Shown here: piece by piece, positions 46,377 to 54,961 of the stretch | Layout of the letters: each line of letters starts with the position of its first letter | How positions within the stretch are numbered: position 1 is the first letter of the stretch | NCBI RefSeq assembly: GCF_040703035.1 | Contig: NZ_CP159996.1 | Span: 1,522,001 to 1,586,000, forward strand | Direction: 5' to 3' | From: Terribacillus aidingensis | GTDB taxonomy: Bacteria > Bacillota > Bacilli > Bacillales > Amphibacillaceae | DNA length: 64,000 bases | Program-made: the position numbers and the translations under genes | The notes under the pieces: model-generated | What the model was told of the DNA's origin: nothing | The model's input: only the letters and a program-made list of their open reading frames with translations | Database searches by the model: none

Positions 46377-47123
46377 ATGCGATCCATTGATTATGATTGG
46401 CTTGAAGAAAGAACCATTATAATGGCTCCAACAGGCAGCTATGCTTATGGAACGAATACGGAAGACTCGGATAAAGACTACAAAGGTATCTGCATTCCGC
46501 CAGTAAATTACTTCTTAGGATTGGAATCATTCAACGAATATAACAGCAGCGGCGGCAAGAATTTCAAAAATACGAAAGACGATGTAGATATCAATATTAT
46601 TCATATTACGAAGTTCGTTAAGGACGCAATGATAGGTGTACCAAATAACATAGAAATTTTGTTTTTGAACAAAGATCAGTACTTAAAAATAACAGAACTA
46701 GGGCAGCAGCTAATTGATAACCGGCATCTATTCCTTTCTAAAGCAATACAAAAGAAGTTCGGAGGGTATGCTAATTCTCAAATTCAGAAGTTAAAACAAA
46801 GAAATGTCAGCAGATCAGGCAGACAGGACTTGATAGACCTTTATGGATATGACACGAAGTTCTTTATGCATAGCGTCAGGTTACTGACAAGTGCTATTGA
46901 GATATTAGAGACAGGCGATTTTAGCACCTTTAGACCAAATCGCAGCTTCTTGCTCGACTGTAGGAAGGGTGCATACACTTTTGGTGAAGCTGTAGAGCTT
47001 ATAGAGCTACTAGACAGTGATCTTAAGAGAGCAGCAGAGCATTCCACACTTCCTGAGAGGCCGGATTATCATGCGATTAATCAGCTTTTGATTCGTATCA
47101 ATTCGGCGGCAATTGGTAAATAA
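46377..47123 (+). CDS. RlaP-type (YcgL-like) predicted nucleotidyltransferase
   Basis: A 248-residue protein of the DNA polymerase beta superfamily. The active-site signature GSYAYGTNTEDSDKDYKGI starts near residue 21 and the third acidic residue is in DDVDINIIHITKF near residue 70. The C-terminal part is helical. RlaP-group enzymes are predicted RNA or protein nucleotidyltransferases, often tied to RNA repair, with no firmly known substrate. AAGGGGAG precedes the ATG. It sits between yneF and yndM with repeat copies on both sides, suggesting insertion. Confidence 0.82.
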   Translation: MRSIDYDWLEERTIIMAPTGSYAYGTNTEDSDKDYKGICIPPVNYFLGLESFNEYNSSGGKNFKNTKDDVDINIIHITKFVKDAMIGVPNNIEILFLNKDQYLKITELGQQLIDNRHLFLSKAIQKKFGGYANSQIQKLKQRNVSRSGRQDLIDLYGYDTKFFMHSVRLLTSAIEILETGDFSTFRPNRSFLLDCRKGAYTFGEAVELIELLDSDLKRAAEHSTLPERPDYHAINQLLIRINSAAIGK

Positions 47124-47192
47124 AGCATTATCTCAATTAAGAAAGAACCTAGAGTCCTGAATGAAATGACCAAAAAGTAAGATAATATTTAC

Positions 47193-47228
47193 ATATAGCT
47201 TTGCATACTTCAAAAAGCGATTTAGCAT
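47193..47228 (+). repeat. Repeat copy B flanking the nucleotidyltransferase gene
   Basis: The matching partner of 46115-46150. In one frame through this copy a peptide continues to TAG at 47333-47335 (SDLAFRENVLSSLG, then DRMAFNEDQRYEMYESG), which may be the remnant of a lost coding sequence. I do not recognise it. Confidence 0.45.
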
Positions 47229-47387
47229 TTCGTGAAAACGTGCTGTCATCCTTAGGGGTAGATAGAATGGCCTTTAATGAAGACCAAAGGTATGAAATGT
47301 ATGAATCTGGCAACACTCTTAATGCAGACAAATAGGTTTGAATCTGCAGCGATAATGGTATTTGAATAAAAAAAGGAGAGATAAGAA

Positions 47388-47801
47388 ATGAAACATGTGA
47401 AAGCACTTGTGATCAAATTCATCATGATTTTAGCTGTTTTATGGATTGTTTTCACCCTTATGTTCGATACGGAATTCAGCGATACGCTGCTAATGAGTGT
47501 CGTTTTGACAATTGCGGCATATGTGATTGGTGACTTACTCATTTTAAGCAGAGCTGGTGACCGAAGTAAGCCTGACGGTGATTTTACAAAGCGGAACGCA
47601 ATTGCGACAGTTAGTGACGCAATATTGACTTTCATCGTTCTTTGGTTGTTAGGGGAAGCATTATTGAATCCTGATGATAATGTTGTGATGGCATCTCTGA
47701 TCTCCGCGGTCGTAATTGGTATCGGAGAATGGTTCTTCCATCGCTATGTTAATAATAATGTGATTGAGGATCATAATGCCCAAACTGTTGGGATGTCCTG
47801 A
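47388..47801 (+). CDS. YndM-family (DUF2512) membrane protein
   Basis: A 137-residue membrane protein with four helices, matching the DUF2512/YndM family of sporulating bacilli: VIKFIMILAVLWIVFTLMF, LTIAAYVIGDLLILSRAGD with its conserved polar residues, and VVIGIGEWFFHRYV near the end. Function is unknown. AAAAGGAGAG precedes the ATG. A terminator follows. Confidence 0.8.
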   Translation: MKHVKALVIKFIMILAVLWIVFTLMFDTEFSDTLLMSVVLTIAAYVIGDLLILSRAGDRSKPDGDFTKRNAIATVSDAILTFIVLWLLGEALLNPDDNVVMASLISAVVIGIGEWFFHRYVNNNVIEDHNAQTVGMS

Positions 47802-47830
47802 ACTGTGCTATAGTGGAGAATAACTAAAGA

Positions 47831-47860
47831 AAGGAATCCCTTTTGGGGATTCCTTTTGCT
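47831..47860 (+). terminator. Terminator between yndM-like gene and ccdA
   Basis: AAGGAATCCC pairs exactly with GGGATTCCTT around a five-base loop, with T residues after it. Confidence 0.82.
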
Positions 47861-47887
47861 TATAAGTTTTTAACAGGAGGAATTCGT

Positions 47888-48583
47888 ATGGAGGTAACAA
47901 TACTGCTGGCTGTAACGGCTGGGTTCCTTTCCTTTCTTTCACCATGTGTACTTCCTCTTTATCCGGCATTTCTTTCTTATCTGGCTGGTGTCATTCCAGG
48001 TTCACCTGATAAAAGAACATATAAAAACGGATGGCTTCAGCATACAATCTTCTTCCTGATTGGCTTTTCAACAATCTTTTTACTGCTTGGCTACAGCGCA
48101 CTAGCGCTATCTGGATGGCTTTTTACATACCAATCCTACATACGAGTCATCGGAGGGATCATGCTGATTCTGCTTGGTGCAGTGCAGATAGGGCTGCTAG
48201 GAGGAAAGTGGCAGTCATCCAAAACTTTGCTGCGTTTTAAAAACAGGCCGCCTGGATATGCTGGTTCGTTCCTGATCGGACTTTCCTTCGCGATGGGGTG
48301 GACACCTTGTACAGGCCCTATACTTGCAGGAATCATGACAAGCGCTGCCTTGCAGCCGTTCGGGGCTGTCCCTCTTATGGCAGCTTATGTACTGGGCTTC
48401 AGCATTCCTTTCTTCATTTGGGGGTTCTTCGGATCTCGACTGCAACGATTAAAAAGAACCGGAAAAATACTGTATGAAATAAGTGGATATTTCCTGATTC
48501 TGATAGGCATTCTGCTTTTATTCGATCTAACGACAAAGATTACTTCCTATCTAGCCAGTTTTTTCTCTTTTTACGGTTTTTAA
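47888..48583 (+). CDS. ccdA: cytochrome c biogenesis protein CcdA
   Basis: A 231-residue DsbD-like membrane thiol transporter with six membrane helices. The two redox cysteines are in FLSPCVLPLYPAF (helix 1) and MGWTPCTGPIL (helix 4). It carries electrons from thioredoxin across the membrane to ResA-type proteins for cytochrome c maturation and to StoA-type proteins in spores. The start follows AGGAGG; the upstream ATG at 47843 lies in the terminator. Confidence 0.95.
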   Translation: MEVTILLAVTAGFLSFLSPCVLPLYPAFLSYLAGVIPGSPDKRTYKNGWLQHTIFFLIGFSTIFLLLGYSALALSGWLFTYQSYIRVIGGIMLILLGAVQIGLLGGKWQSSKTLLRFKNRPPGYAGSFLIGLSFAMGWTPCTGPILAGIMTSAALQPFGAVPLMAAYVLGFSIPFFIWGFFGSRLQRLKRTGKILYEISGYFLILIGILLLFDLTTKITSYLASFFSFYGF

Positions 48584-48637
48584 ATCGTGAAAAAAAGAGA
48601 GAAGTAGTTTAAAATATGTAGGGAAAGGGTGTCGAAT

Positions 48638-49111
48638 GTGGAATTTTCGCCGAATAATCTTATTTTCAAAACAACAACCGTGCTCATATCTTTCTTGTTG
48701 CTCGGATTTTCGGTCTATCTGTTCTTTGCAGGCCATAATTCTCCGGGTGGAGGATTCATTGGTGGACTTGGGACTGCTGCTGCTTTAGTGCTCATGTATA
48801 TGGCATATGGCCTCAAGGCGGTCAGCAAGATCTTGCCGATCAACTATCGTGTTTTGACAGTAACAGGTGTGCTTATCGCCATCCTGACTAGTGCAGGATC
48901 ATTCCTATTTGGACAGCCATTCCTGAGCCATACGTTTACATATATCCACTTGCCTGTTTTAGGGGAGCTGGAATTGGCTACAGCGACGTTTTTTGATCTA
49001 GGGGTATATCTTACTGTTGTTGGTATAGCTCTGACGATCATCCTGTCAATCGCACAAGATCGTTCAAGCAGTGAGGAGAATGCAAGTGGCAAAGATACTA
49101 ATAGTAGATGA
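48638..49111 (+). CDS. orphan MnhB/MrpB-family Na+/H+ antiporter subunit
   Basis: A 157-residue membrane protein with four helices that matches subunit B of Mrp antiporters throughout: FAGHNSPGGGFIGGLGTAAALVL, SAGSFLFGQPFLSHTFTY, and LATATFFDLGVYLTVVGIALT in order (quoted in parts). MrpB normally works only within a six- or seven-subunit complex, yet no other mrp gene is near. The GTG at 48638 suits the AAAGGG site; GTG 48629 would overlap it. Its 3' end overlaps yneI. It splits the usual ccdA-yneI pair. Confidence 0.85.
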   Translation: MEFSPNNLIFKTTTVLISFLLLGFSVYLFFAGHNSPGGGFIGGLGTAAALVLMYMAYGLKAVSKILPINYRVLTVTGVLIAILTSAGSFLFGQPFLSHTFTYIHLPVLGELELATATFFDLGVYLTVVGIALTIILSIAQDRSSSEENASGKDTNSR

Positions 49112-49445
49112 TGCAAAATTCATGCGGAAAACATTGCGTGGCCTACTTACTGAAAATAATTATGAAATTGCCGGAGAAGCAGCAGATGGACACGAGGCTG
49201 TGTCTCAATTTCTGAAAACAGAGCCTGATATCGTCTTTATGGATATTACAATGCCGCATATGGATGGGCTTGCAGCTTTAAAAGAGATTATCACGCAGGA
49301 TCCAAATGCAAAGGTGATCATGTGTTCTGCCATGGGGCAGCAGCGCATTGTTATGCAAGCGATCGAGCTTGGCGCGAAGGACTTCATTACGAAGCCTTTT
49401 GAGGATACGAGGGTTATAGAGACGGTTGAACGCATTCTCAATTAA
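49086..49445 (+). CDS. yneI: CheY-like single-domain response regulator YneI (CcdB)
   Basis: A 119-residue receiver domain close to CheY: acidic pocket DDAKFMRK, phosphoacceptor Asp in VFMDITMPHMDG, conserved Thr/Ser in MCSAMG and Lys in ITKPFED. It has no output domain. In B. subtilis yneI lies between ccdA and ccdC but is not needed for cytochrome c synthesis. The GTG start follows GAGGAG by eight bases and lies inside the mnhB-like gene. Confidence 0.9.
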   Translation: MAKILIVDDAKFMRKTLRGLLTENNYEIAGEAADGHEAVSQFLKTEPDIVFMDITMPHMDGLAALKEIITQDPNAKVIMCSAMGQQRIVMQAIELGAKDFITKPFEDTRVIETVERILN

Positions 49446-49472
49446 AGAAATGAATTGAAAGAAGGTAAGAGT

Positions 49473-49946
49473 ATGACATTACCTGTTATCATCAGTACCA
49501 TCCTGGTTGCATGTATGGGCCTTGCAGTTGCAATGGTCCGGATGCGGGCAGCTGCAAGACCGGTAACGGCGAAGAAAATCATCCTGCCGCCGTTATTCAT
49601 GAGCACCGGTGCACTAATGTTTCTTTTCCCGGTGTTTCGTGTGCCGTGGTGGGAGGTCTGGTTCTCGCTTGGAGCCGGGATCATTTTCTCCAGTCTTTTA
49701 ATTTTGACTTCCAATTTTGAAGTGCGGGATGAGAAGATATTTCTGAAGCCTTCGAAAGCATTCGCGGTAATCATTGTCGGACTTGTATTTGTTCGGGTAT
49801 TGTTGAAGGTCGCGATAGGCCAGACAATTGAAATCGGAGAGATGGGTGGGGTATTTTTCCTGCTGGCGTTCGGTATGATCGTCTCTTGGCGGATTGCGAT
49901 GCTTTGGAAGTACAAACGGCTCGAAAGACGCTTACAAATCACCTGA
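49473..49946 (+). CDS. ccdC: CcdC (YneJ) membrane protein
   Basis: A 157-residue protein with four to five membrane helices of the CcdC/DUF1453 family, with the conserved MRAAARPVTAKKIILPPLFM segment and PWWEVWFSLGAG. It is part of the ccd cluster but its function is unsettled. The start at 49473 follows GAAGGTAAG. A terminator follows. Confidence 0.9.
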   Translation: MTLPVIISTILVACMGLAVAMVRMRAAARPVTAKKIILPPLFMSTGALMFLFPVFRVPWWEVWFSLGAGIIFSSLLILTSNFEVRDEKIFLKPSKAFAVIIVGLVFVRVLLKVAIGQTIEIGEMGGVFFLLAFGMIVSWRIAMLWKYKRLERRLQIT

Positions 49947-49954
49947 TGGTTGGC

Positions 49955-49988
49955 AAAAGACTTTCTTCCAGTAAGAAGGTCTTTTTTC
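49955..49988 (+). terminator. Terminator of the ccd cluster
   Basis: A 13-bp stem with one G-T pair (49955-49967 with 49973-49985) is followed by T residues. Confidence 0.88.
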
Positions 49989-50133
49989 ATATATTTGTTT
50001 TGTCTATACAAGTTTTAGGAAAATCGTGGTATGGACGTTTTGTTTTTTCTATAATTGTAGTAACATACTTAACAAAAGGACTTATACATACATAGATGCA
50101 CGAATAAGGTCACATAAAAGGGGGCGAAGGAGC

Positions 50134-51240
50134 TTGAACGAAGACGACTATAAGACAGAGAAAAAGAAAGAAGCGGCTTCATTTAATCCGACAGGCTTTG
50201 TTCCACATTCTTTGGCTGAACTTCCCGCACCGATGCTGCAATGGATCGATCAAAACGGATTTGATATAGTTTTCGTCTGTGACTACGAAGGAATGATTCA
50301 CTATACTTCTTCTTCGATTACAAGGCTGCTTGGCTATTTGCCGGAAGAAGTGGTCGGTACATCTTCTTTAGCATATTTGGATTCATGTGACGTGCCTGTC
50401 CTGCGGAATAGGTTCGAGACGACAACAGAATGGCCGCAGCGGTTTCATCTGACTGTACTGGATAACCGCGGCAAGCATATTTGGATGGAAGCGAGTATCT
50501 CTTTGACAGAAAATCAGGGTGTACCTTATTATATTGGCGTGGCTAAGGATGTGTCCGATAAGAAAGAAATAGAAGAGATGATGTTCCGCTCTGAGAAGAT
50601 GAGTGTAGCTGGACAGCTTGCGGCTGGAATTGCACACGAGATTCGTAATCCGCTGACTAGTCTCAAAGGATTCCTCCAGCTTATTCAGGCCGGAATCAGC
50701 CGCAAAGAAGAATATTACAAGATCATGGTTGATGAAATAGAGAAAATCGAAACAATCACATCAGAGCTTCTATTCATTTCAAAGCCGGTAGCAGAAAACA
50801 AAGAATCGGAAACGATTCATGAAATGCTGCAGGATGTCATCACATTGCTTTATTCCCAAGCTCGTCTGCAAAATGTCCAGATAAGTTTTGAAAAAGGGGA
50901 AAACAGCAGACTGCTATGTGACCGATCTCAAATCAAGCAGCTCTTTATCAATCTTATAAAGAATGCGCTTGAAGAAATGCCGCACGGCGGCAAGATTGAT
51001 ATTCGTCAGCGTCAAGTGGACAGAGACTGTATAGTGGACGTAGTGGATGAGGGACCTGGTATTCCGGATGAGGTGCTTGCCAAGCTCAAGGAGCCTTTCT
51101 TTACGACAAAGAAAGAAGGGACGGGACTTGGTTTGATGATTTGTACGCAAATACTGGACAAGCATAACGGTGCACTTGATATCCTTCGTAATGAAACGAA
51201 GGGGAGTACCTTCAGGGTGTCCCTGCCAATTAGCTTATAA
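50134..51240 (+). CDS. PAS-domain sporulation-type histidine kinase
   Basis: A 368-residue soluble sensor kinase. A PAS domain spans about residues 38-145 (FDIVFVCDYEGMIHYTSSSI to GVAKDVSDKKEIEEM). The HisKA domain has the phosphoacceptor His168 in AAGIAHEIRNPLTSLKGF, and the HATPase ends with DEGPGIPDE and GTGLGLMIC. No membrane segment and no response regulator partner nearby: this is the architecture of the KinA/KinE family that feeds the Spo0A phosphorelay. The TTG start follows AAGGGGG by nine bases. It sits where yneK-cotM lie in B. subtilis. Confidence 0.82.
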   Translation: MNEDDYKTEKKKEAASFNPTGFVPHSLAELPAPMLQWIDQNGFDIVFVCDYEGMIHYTSSSITRLLGYLPEEVVGTSSLAYLDSCDVPVLRNRFETTTEWPQRFHLTVLDNRGKHIWMEASISLTENQGVPYYIGVAKDVSDKKEIEEMMFRSEKMSVAGQLAAGIAHEIRNPLTSLKGFLQLIQAGISRKEEYYKIMVDEIEKIETITSELLFISKPVAENKESETIHEMLQDVITLLYSQARLQNVQISFEKGENSRLLCDRSQIKQLFINLIKNALEEMPHGGKIDIRQRQVDRDCIVDVVDEGPGIPDEVLAKLKEPFFTTKKEGTGLGLMICTQILDKHNGALDILRNETKGSTFRVSLPISL

Positions 51241-51248
51241 TATTTATA

Positions 51249-51279
51249 CATGGCCTCTTTTATAAGAGGCCATGTTTCT
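51249..51279. terminator. Bidirectional terminator between the kinase gene and sspP
   Basis: CATGGCCTCTT pairs exactly with AAGAGGCCATG, with T runs on the plus side. It lies between the convergent kinase and sspP genes. Confidence 0.85.
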
Positions 51280-51280
51280 T

Positions 51281-51406
51281 TTACATGTCGTGATGACTAT
51301 TATGTTTCTGCCTGCTATGATTTTTGTTTTTTACCTTCTTTGACCCGCTTAGAGGCTCATTCACCTTTTCTGGGTGTTTGCGTTGTTTCCCTTTCTGATC
51401 TCCCAT
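51281..51406 (-). CDS. sspP: small acid-soluble spore protein P (SspP)
   Basis: A 41-residue protein, too short for most gene finders. It starts [14 protein letters not shown] and continues [20 protein letters not shown], ending SHHDM, which lines up with the B. subtilis SspP C-terminal half ([20 protein letters not shown], then TSHDM). SspP is a minor forespore protein. GGAGGTG lies just ahead of the ATG and a sigma-G type promoter is upstream. sspO, its partner in B. subtilis, is not found between sspP and citB. Confidence 0.9.
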   Translation of the reverse strand: MGDQKGKQRKHPEKVNEPLSGSKKVKNKNHSRQKHNSHHDM

Positions 51407-51426
51407 TTTTTCACCTCCATAGTAGC

Positions 51427-51455
51427 TATTATTCCTTGTACAGAACCCCTTATGC
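51427..51455 (-). promoter_or_regulatory. Candidate sigma-G promoter of sspP
   Basis: On the minus strand GCATA (51455-51451), a 17-bp spacer and AATAATA (51433-51427) resemble the sigma-G consensus GHATR / CATWMTA with one mismatch in the -10. It is placed 21 bases before the start codon, consistent with forespore expression. Confidence 0.55.
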
Positions 51456-51535
51456 GAGCGTTATCAAAATCTATAGGTGCAGCGCAAAATGCGCTAGTTT
51501 TCCCTATTTTACGCGTGTTTTTTGCTCTTAATTAA

Positions 51536-51564
51536 TTTACTTATGAATCGTTTTCATTTAGAAT
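51536..51564 (+). promoter_or_regulatory. Candidate promoter of citB
   Basis: TTTACT (51536-51541), 17-bp spacer, TAGAAT (51559-51564). It would give a leader of about 80 bases. Confidence 0.45.
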
Positions 51565-51592
51565 AAAAAGTGCAAATCGATGTTAGCTCGTG

Positions 51593-51622
51593 CTGTTCTA
51601 TCATAAGATTGTGATAGAGCAG
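51593..51622 (+). promoter_or_regulatory. Inverted repeat in the citB leader
   Basis: CTGTTCTATCA and TGATAGAGCAG form an 11-bp stem with one G-T pair around an 8-base loop, without a T tract. It lies 30 bases before the citB start and eight bases before the ribosome binding site, so it is either an operator or an mRNA structure. Confidence 0.45.
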
Positions 51623-51651
51623 GCTAATTCACAAGGGGGTTTGTTCATACG

Positions 51652-54360
51652 ATGGTGGGAAATAATTCATACAACGCAAAGAAACAGTTTGAATTAAACG
51701 GAAAGACGTACAATTACTATCAATTGAAAGCGCTTGAAGAGAAAGGGCTCGGAACAGTCTCCCGGTTGCCATTCTCTATCCGTGTACTGCTTGAATCGCT
51801 GATCCGTCAGCATGATGGCTTTGCAATCAAGGACGAGCATGTAGAAGGTTTAGCAAACTGGGGGAATGGGAACATCACCGATGTACCATTCAAGCCTTCC
51901 CGTGTTATCCTGCAGGACTTTACCGGTGTACCGGCAGTCGTGGATCTCGCTTCTCTTAGGAAAGCGATGGTCGATCTTGGAGGAGATGCAGATCGGATCA
52001 ATCCGGAAATCCCGGTGGATCTTGTTATTGACCACTCTGTACAGGTTGACAAGTATGGCACGCAGGATGCGCTGAAAGTGAACATGGAATTGGAATTTGA
52101 GCGAAACAAAGAACGTTATGAATTTTTAAATTGGGCGCAGAAAGCATTCGATAACTACCGTGCTGTTCCGCCAGCAACCGGTATCGTCCACCAGGTAAAC
52201 CTGGAATACTTAGCGAATGTTGTCCATGCTAACGAGGATGCAGACGGTTCGTATACTGCTTATCCTGATACATTGGTTGGTACCGATTCCCATACGACGA
52301 TGATCAATGGACTGGGTGTCCTTGGCTGGGGCGTCGGCGGTATCGAAGCTGAAGCAAGCATGCTTGGACAACCATCTTACTTCCCGGCTCCAGATGTAAT
52401 CGGAGTGAAATTCGTTGGTACGATGCCAGCTGGGTCCACTGCAACCGACTTGGCGCTTAAGGTGACACAAGTACTTCGTCAGAAGAGCGTAGTCGGAAAA
52501 TTCGTGGAATTCTTCGGTCCGGGACTTGCGGATATGCCGCTTGCTGACCGTGCAACAATCTCGAACATGGCGCCGGAATACGGAGCAACATGCGGTTTCT
52601 TCCCAATTGACGAAGAAACACTGAACTACATGCATCTGACAGGCAGAAGCCAGGAACAAATCGACTTGGTTGAGAAGTATGCGAAGGAAAACAACTTCTG
52701 GTACACTCCGGATACGCGCGATCCCGAGTATACGGAATTGGTGGAAATAGACCTTTCTGCATTGGAGCCGAACCTATCTGGTCCGAAGCGTCCGCAGGAT
52801 TTGATTCCGCTTTCCGGCATGCAGAAATCATTCGTTGATTCAATCACTGCACCATCTGGCAACCAAGGATTCGGACTTGATAAGAGTGAATTCGATAAGT
52901 CAGTTGATGTACACCATCCGGATGGCAAGACATCCACAATGAAAACAGGTGCTGTCGCAATTGCTGCGATCACTTCCTGTACAAATACTTCGAACCCGTA
53001 CGTAATGCTTGGAGCAGGGATTCTCGCAAAGAATGCGGTTGAAAAAGGACTGACTGTGCCAGCGTATGTGAAAACATCCCTTGCACCAGGTTCGAAAGTA
53101 GTAACACGTTACTTGGATGATGCAGGTCTGACACCTTATCTTGATCAATTAGGCTTTACGCTAGTAGGGTATGGCTGTACGACATGTATCGGTAACTCTG
53201 GACCGTTATCTCCTGAAATAGAAGAAGCAATTTCTTCAAGCGATTTGACGGTTGCATCCGTACTTTCTGGTAACCGTAACTTCGAAGGCCGTATCCACCC
53301 GCTTGTACGAGCAAACTATCTGGCTTCACCGCCGCTAGTTGTGGCTTATGCACTTGCAGGTACAGTGGATATCGACTTGGATAACGACCCAATCGGAACG
53401 GATAAAGACGGAAACGCAGTTTATTTCAAAGATCTATGGCCTTCTCATAAAGAAATCCGGGATGCAGTTGCTGAAGTTGTTACACCGGAAATCTTCCGTA
53501 AGGAGTATGAGGATGTTTTTAATTCCAATGCGAAATGGAATGAAATCGCTACAACAGAAGAACCGCTTTACAAATGGGATGCAGATTCAACTTACATCCA
53601 AAACCCTACTTTCTTCGAGAACATCTCTGGAGGAAGCGGCACAGTGCAGCCTTTACAAGGTTTGCGCGTAATCGGGAAGTTTGGCGACTCTGTAACAACG
53701 GATCACATTTCTCCAGCTGGTGCGATTGCGAAGGATATGCCAGCAGGTAAATACTTGCAAGATAAAGGTGTCACACCTCGCGAGTTCAACTCCTACGGTT
53801 CCCGTCGCGGTAACCACGAGGTAATGATGCGCGGTACATTTGCAAATATTCGTATCCGCAACCAGCTGGCACCAGGTACAGAGGGCGGTTACACAACTTA
53901 CTGGCCGACAGATGAAGTAATGCCAATCTATGATGCAGCAATGAAATATCAAGCTGATCAAACTGGACTGGCTATCTTTGCTGGGGAAGACTACGGTATG
54001 GGAAGCTCTCGTGACTGGGCAGCAAAAGGTACAAACTTGCTTGGTATCAAAACTGTCATCGCACAGAGCTTCGAACGGATCCACCGTTCCAACCTTGTCA
54101 TGATGGGTGTGCTGCCATTGCAGTTCCAGCCTGGCGAGAGTGCAGATTCACTTGGCTTGACTGGCCGTGAAAGCATCGACGTTTCAATTGATGAAAATGT
54201 TTCTCCGCGTGATATTGTCAAAGTAAAAGCAACTGCTGAAGACGGCAAAGTAACCGAATTCGAAGCAGTAGCCCGTTTCGACAGTGAAGTGGAAATTGAT
54301 TATTACCGTCACGGCGGTATCTTGAACATGGTATTACGCAACAAACTGCAGCATGCATAA
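51652..54360 (+). CDS. citB: aconitate hydratase (aconitase)
   Basis: A 902-residue AcnA-type aconitase, converting citrate to isocitrate. The [4Fe-4S] ligands are in [11 protein letters not shown] near residue 441 and [13 protein letters not shown] near residue 508. The C-terminal swivel domain has [25 protein letters not shown] motifs in order and [10 protein letters not shown]. In B. subtilis CitB also binds iron-responsive-like RNA elements and is regulated by CcpC and CodY. The ATG is 12 bases after AAGGGGG, rather far. Confidence 0.97.
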   Translation: MVGNNSYNAKKQFELNGKTYNYYQLKALEEKGLGTVSRLPFSIRVLLESLIRQHDGFAIKDEHVEGLANWGNGNITDVPFKPSRVILQDFTGVPAVVDLASLRKAMVDLGGDADRINPEIPVDLVIDHSVQVDKYGTQDALKVNMELEFERNKERYEFLNWAQKAFDNYRAVPPATGIVHQVNLEYLANVVHANEDADGSYTAYPDTLVGTDSHTTMINGLGVLGWGVGGIEAEASMLGQPSYFPAPDVIGVKFVGTMPAGSTATDLALKVTQVLRQKSVVGKFVEFFGPGLADMPLADRATISNMAPEYGATCGFFPIDEETLNYMHLTGRSQEQIDLVEKYAKENNFWYTPDTRDPEYTELVEIDLSALEPNLSGPKRPQDLIPLSGMQKSFVDSITAPSGNQGFGLDKSEFDKSVDVHHPDGKTSTMKTGAVAIAAITSCTNTSNPYVMLGAGILAKNAVEKGLTVPAYVKTSLAPGSKVVTRYLDDAGLTPYLDQLGFTLVGYGCTTCIGNSGPLSPEIEEAISSSDLTVASVLSGNRNFEGRIHPLVRANYLASPPLVVAYALAGTVDIDLDNDPIGTDKDGNAVYFKDLWPSHKEIRDAVAEVVTPEIFRKEYEDVFNSNAKWNEIATTEEPLYKWDADSTYIQNPTFFENISGGSGTVQPLQGLRVIGKFGDSVTTDHISPAGAIAKDMPAGKYLQDKGVTPREFNSYGSRRGNHEVMMRGTFANIRIRNQLAPGTEGGYTTYWPTDEVMPIYDAAMKYQADQTGLAIFAGEDYGMGSSRDWAAKGTNLLGIKTVIAQSFERIHRSNLVMMGVLPLQFQPGESADSLGLTGRESIDVSIDENVSPRDIVKVKATAEDGKVTEFEAVARFDSEVEIDYYRHGGILNMVLRNKLQHA

Positions 54361-54370
54361 GAACTTTGGA

Positions 54371-54401
54371 GAAGCAGCCGATCCGGCTGCTTCTTTTTTT
54401 T
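54371..54401 (+). terminator. Terminator of citB
   Basis: GAAGCAGCCG pairs with CGGCTGCTTC around ATC, followed by eight T residues. Confidence 0.93.
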
Positions 54402-54452
54402 GGTTAGTTTGGTCCTCTTTAGCCCAAAATAAACGGCGAAGGGGGAATATTT

Positions 54453-54896
54453 ATGAAGCGAGGATTACTCCTCTTATGCCTTATGCTGTTCATCTTTCCG
54501 TCGCTAGTAAAAGCGGAGACAGTGGAATTGGATTCGGTAGAAGCCCTGATCGAAGATTCGGATGGGAAGCCTGTAGTGATCATGTATTGGGCAACCTGGT
54601 GCGACACATGTTTGTCTGATTTATCGGAACTGGAGGATTTTCACGCTTCAGCGGGTAAAAAAGTGAGTGTATACAGCATTAATGCTACAAAGAGTGAGCG
54701 AAGCGTCAAACAAGTGAAAGCCTTTGTGGAAAAAAGTGCGCTCCAAGTACCAGTTTATCTGGATAAGGACGGTATTGTGGCCCATCAATTTCGGCAAATA
54801 GCAGTACCTTTCACTATCATTGTAGACAAAAAAGGTAAGCAGCGGGTCATCCCTGGACCCGTATCAAAGGAACAGCTGAAGGAATGGGTTAAATAA
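54453..54896 (+). CDS. yneN: exported thioredoxin-like protein (YneN-like)
   Basis: A 147-residue thioredoxin-fold protein with a signal peptide (residues 1-21, LLLLCLMLFIFPSLVKA) probably cleaved after VKA. The active site is W-C50-D-T-C53, and the cis-proline region reads AVPFTIIVDKKGK. It resembles ResA/StoA thiol-disulfide oxidoreductases that receive electrons from CcdA. It lies downstream of citB, as yneN does in B. subtilis. GAAGGGGG precedes the ATG. Confidence 0.82.
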   Translation: MKRGLLLLCLMLFIFPSLVKAETVELDSVEALIEDSDGKPVVIMYWATWCDTCLSDLSELEDFHASAGKKVSVYSINATKSERSVKQVKAFVEKSALQVPVYLDKDGIVAHQFRQIAVPFTIIVDKKGKQRVIPGPVSKEQLKEWVK

Positions 54897-54961
54897 AATC
54901 CCTCCAGTTCACCTGTCTGGCTGTAGTATGCTAAAATGATGATAGAAAAGGGGGCATACTT

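Noticed and set aside
51250..51531. A 93-codon plus-strand frame between the kinase gene and citB
   Set aside because: It runs antisense through sspP and the terminator; sspP is the convincing gene here.
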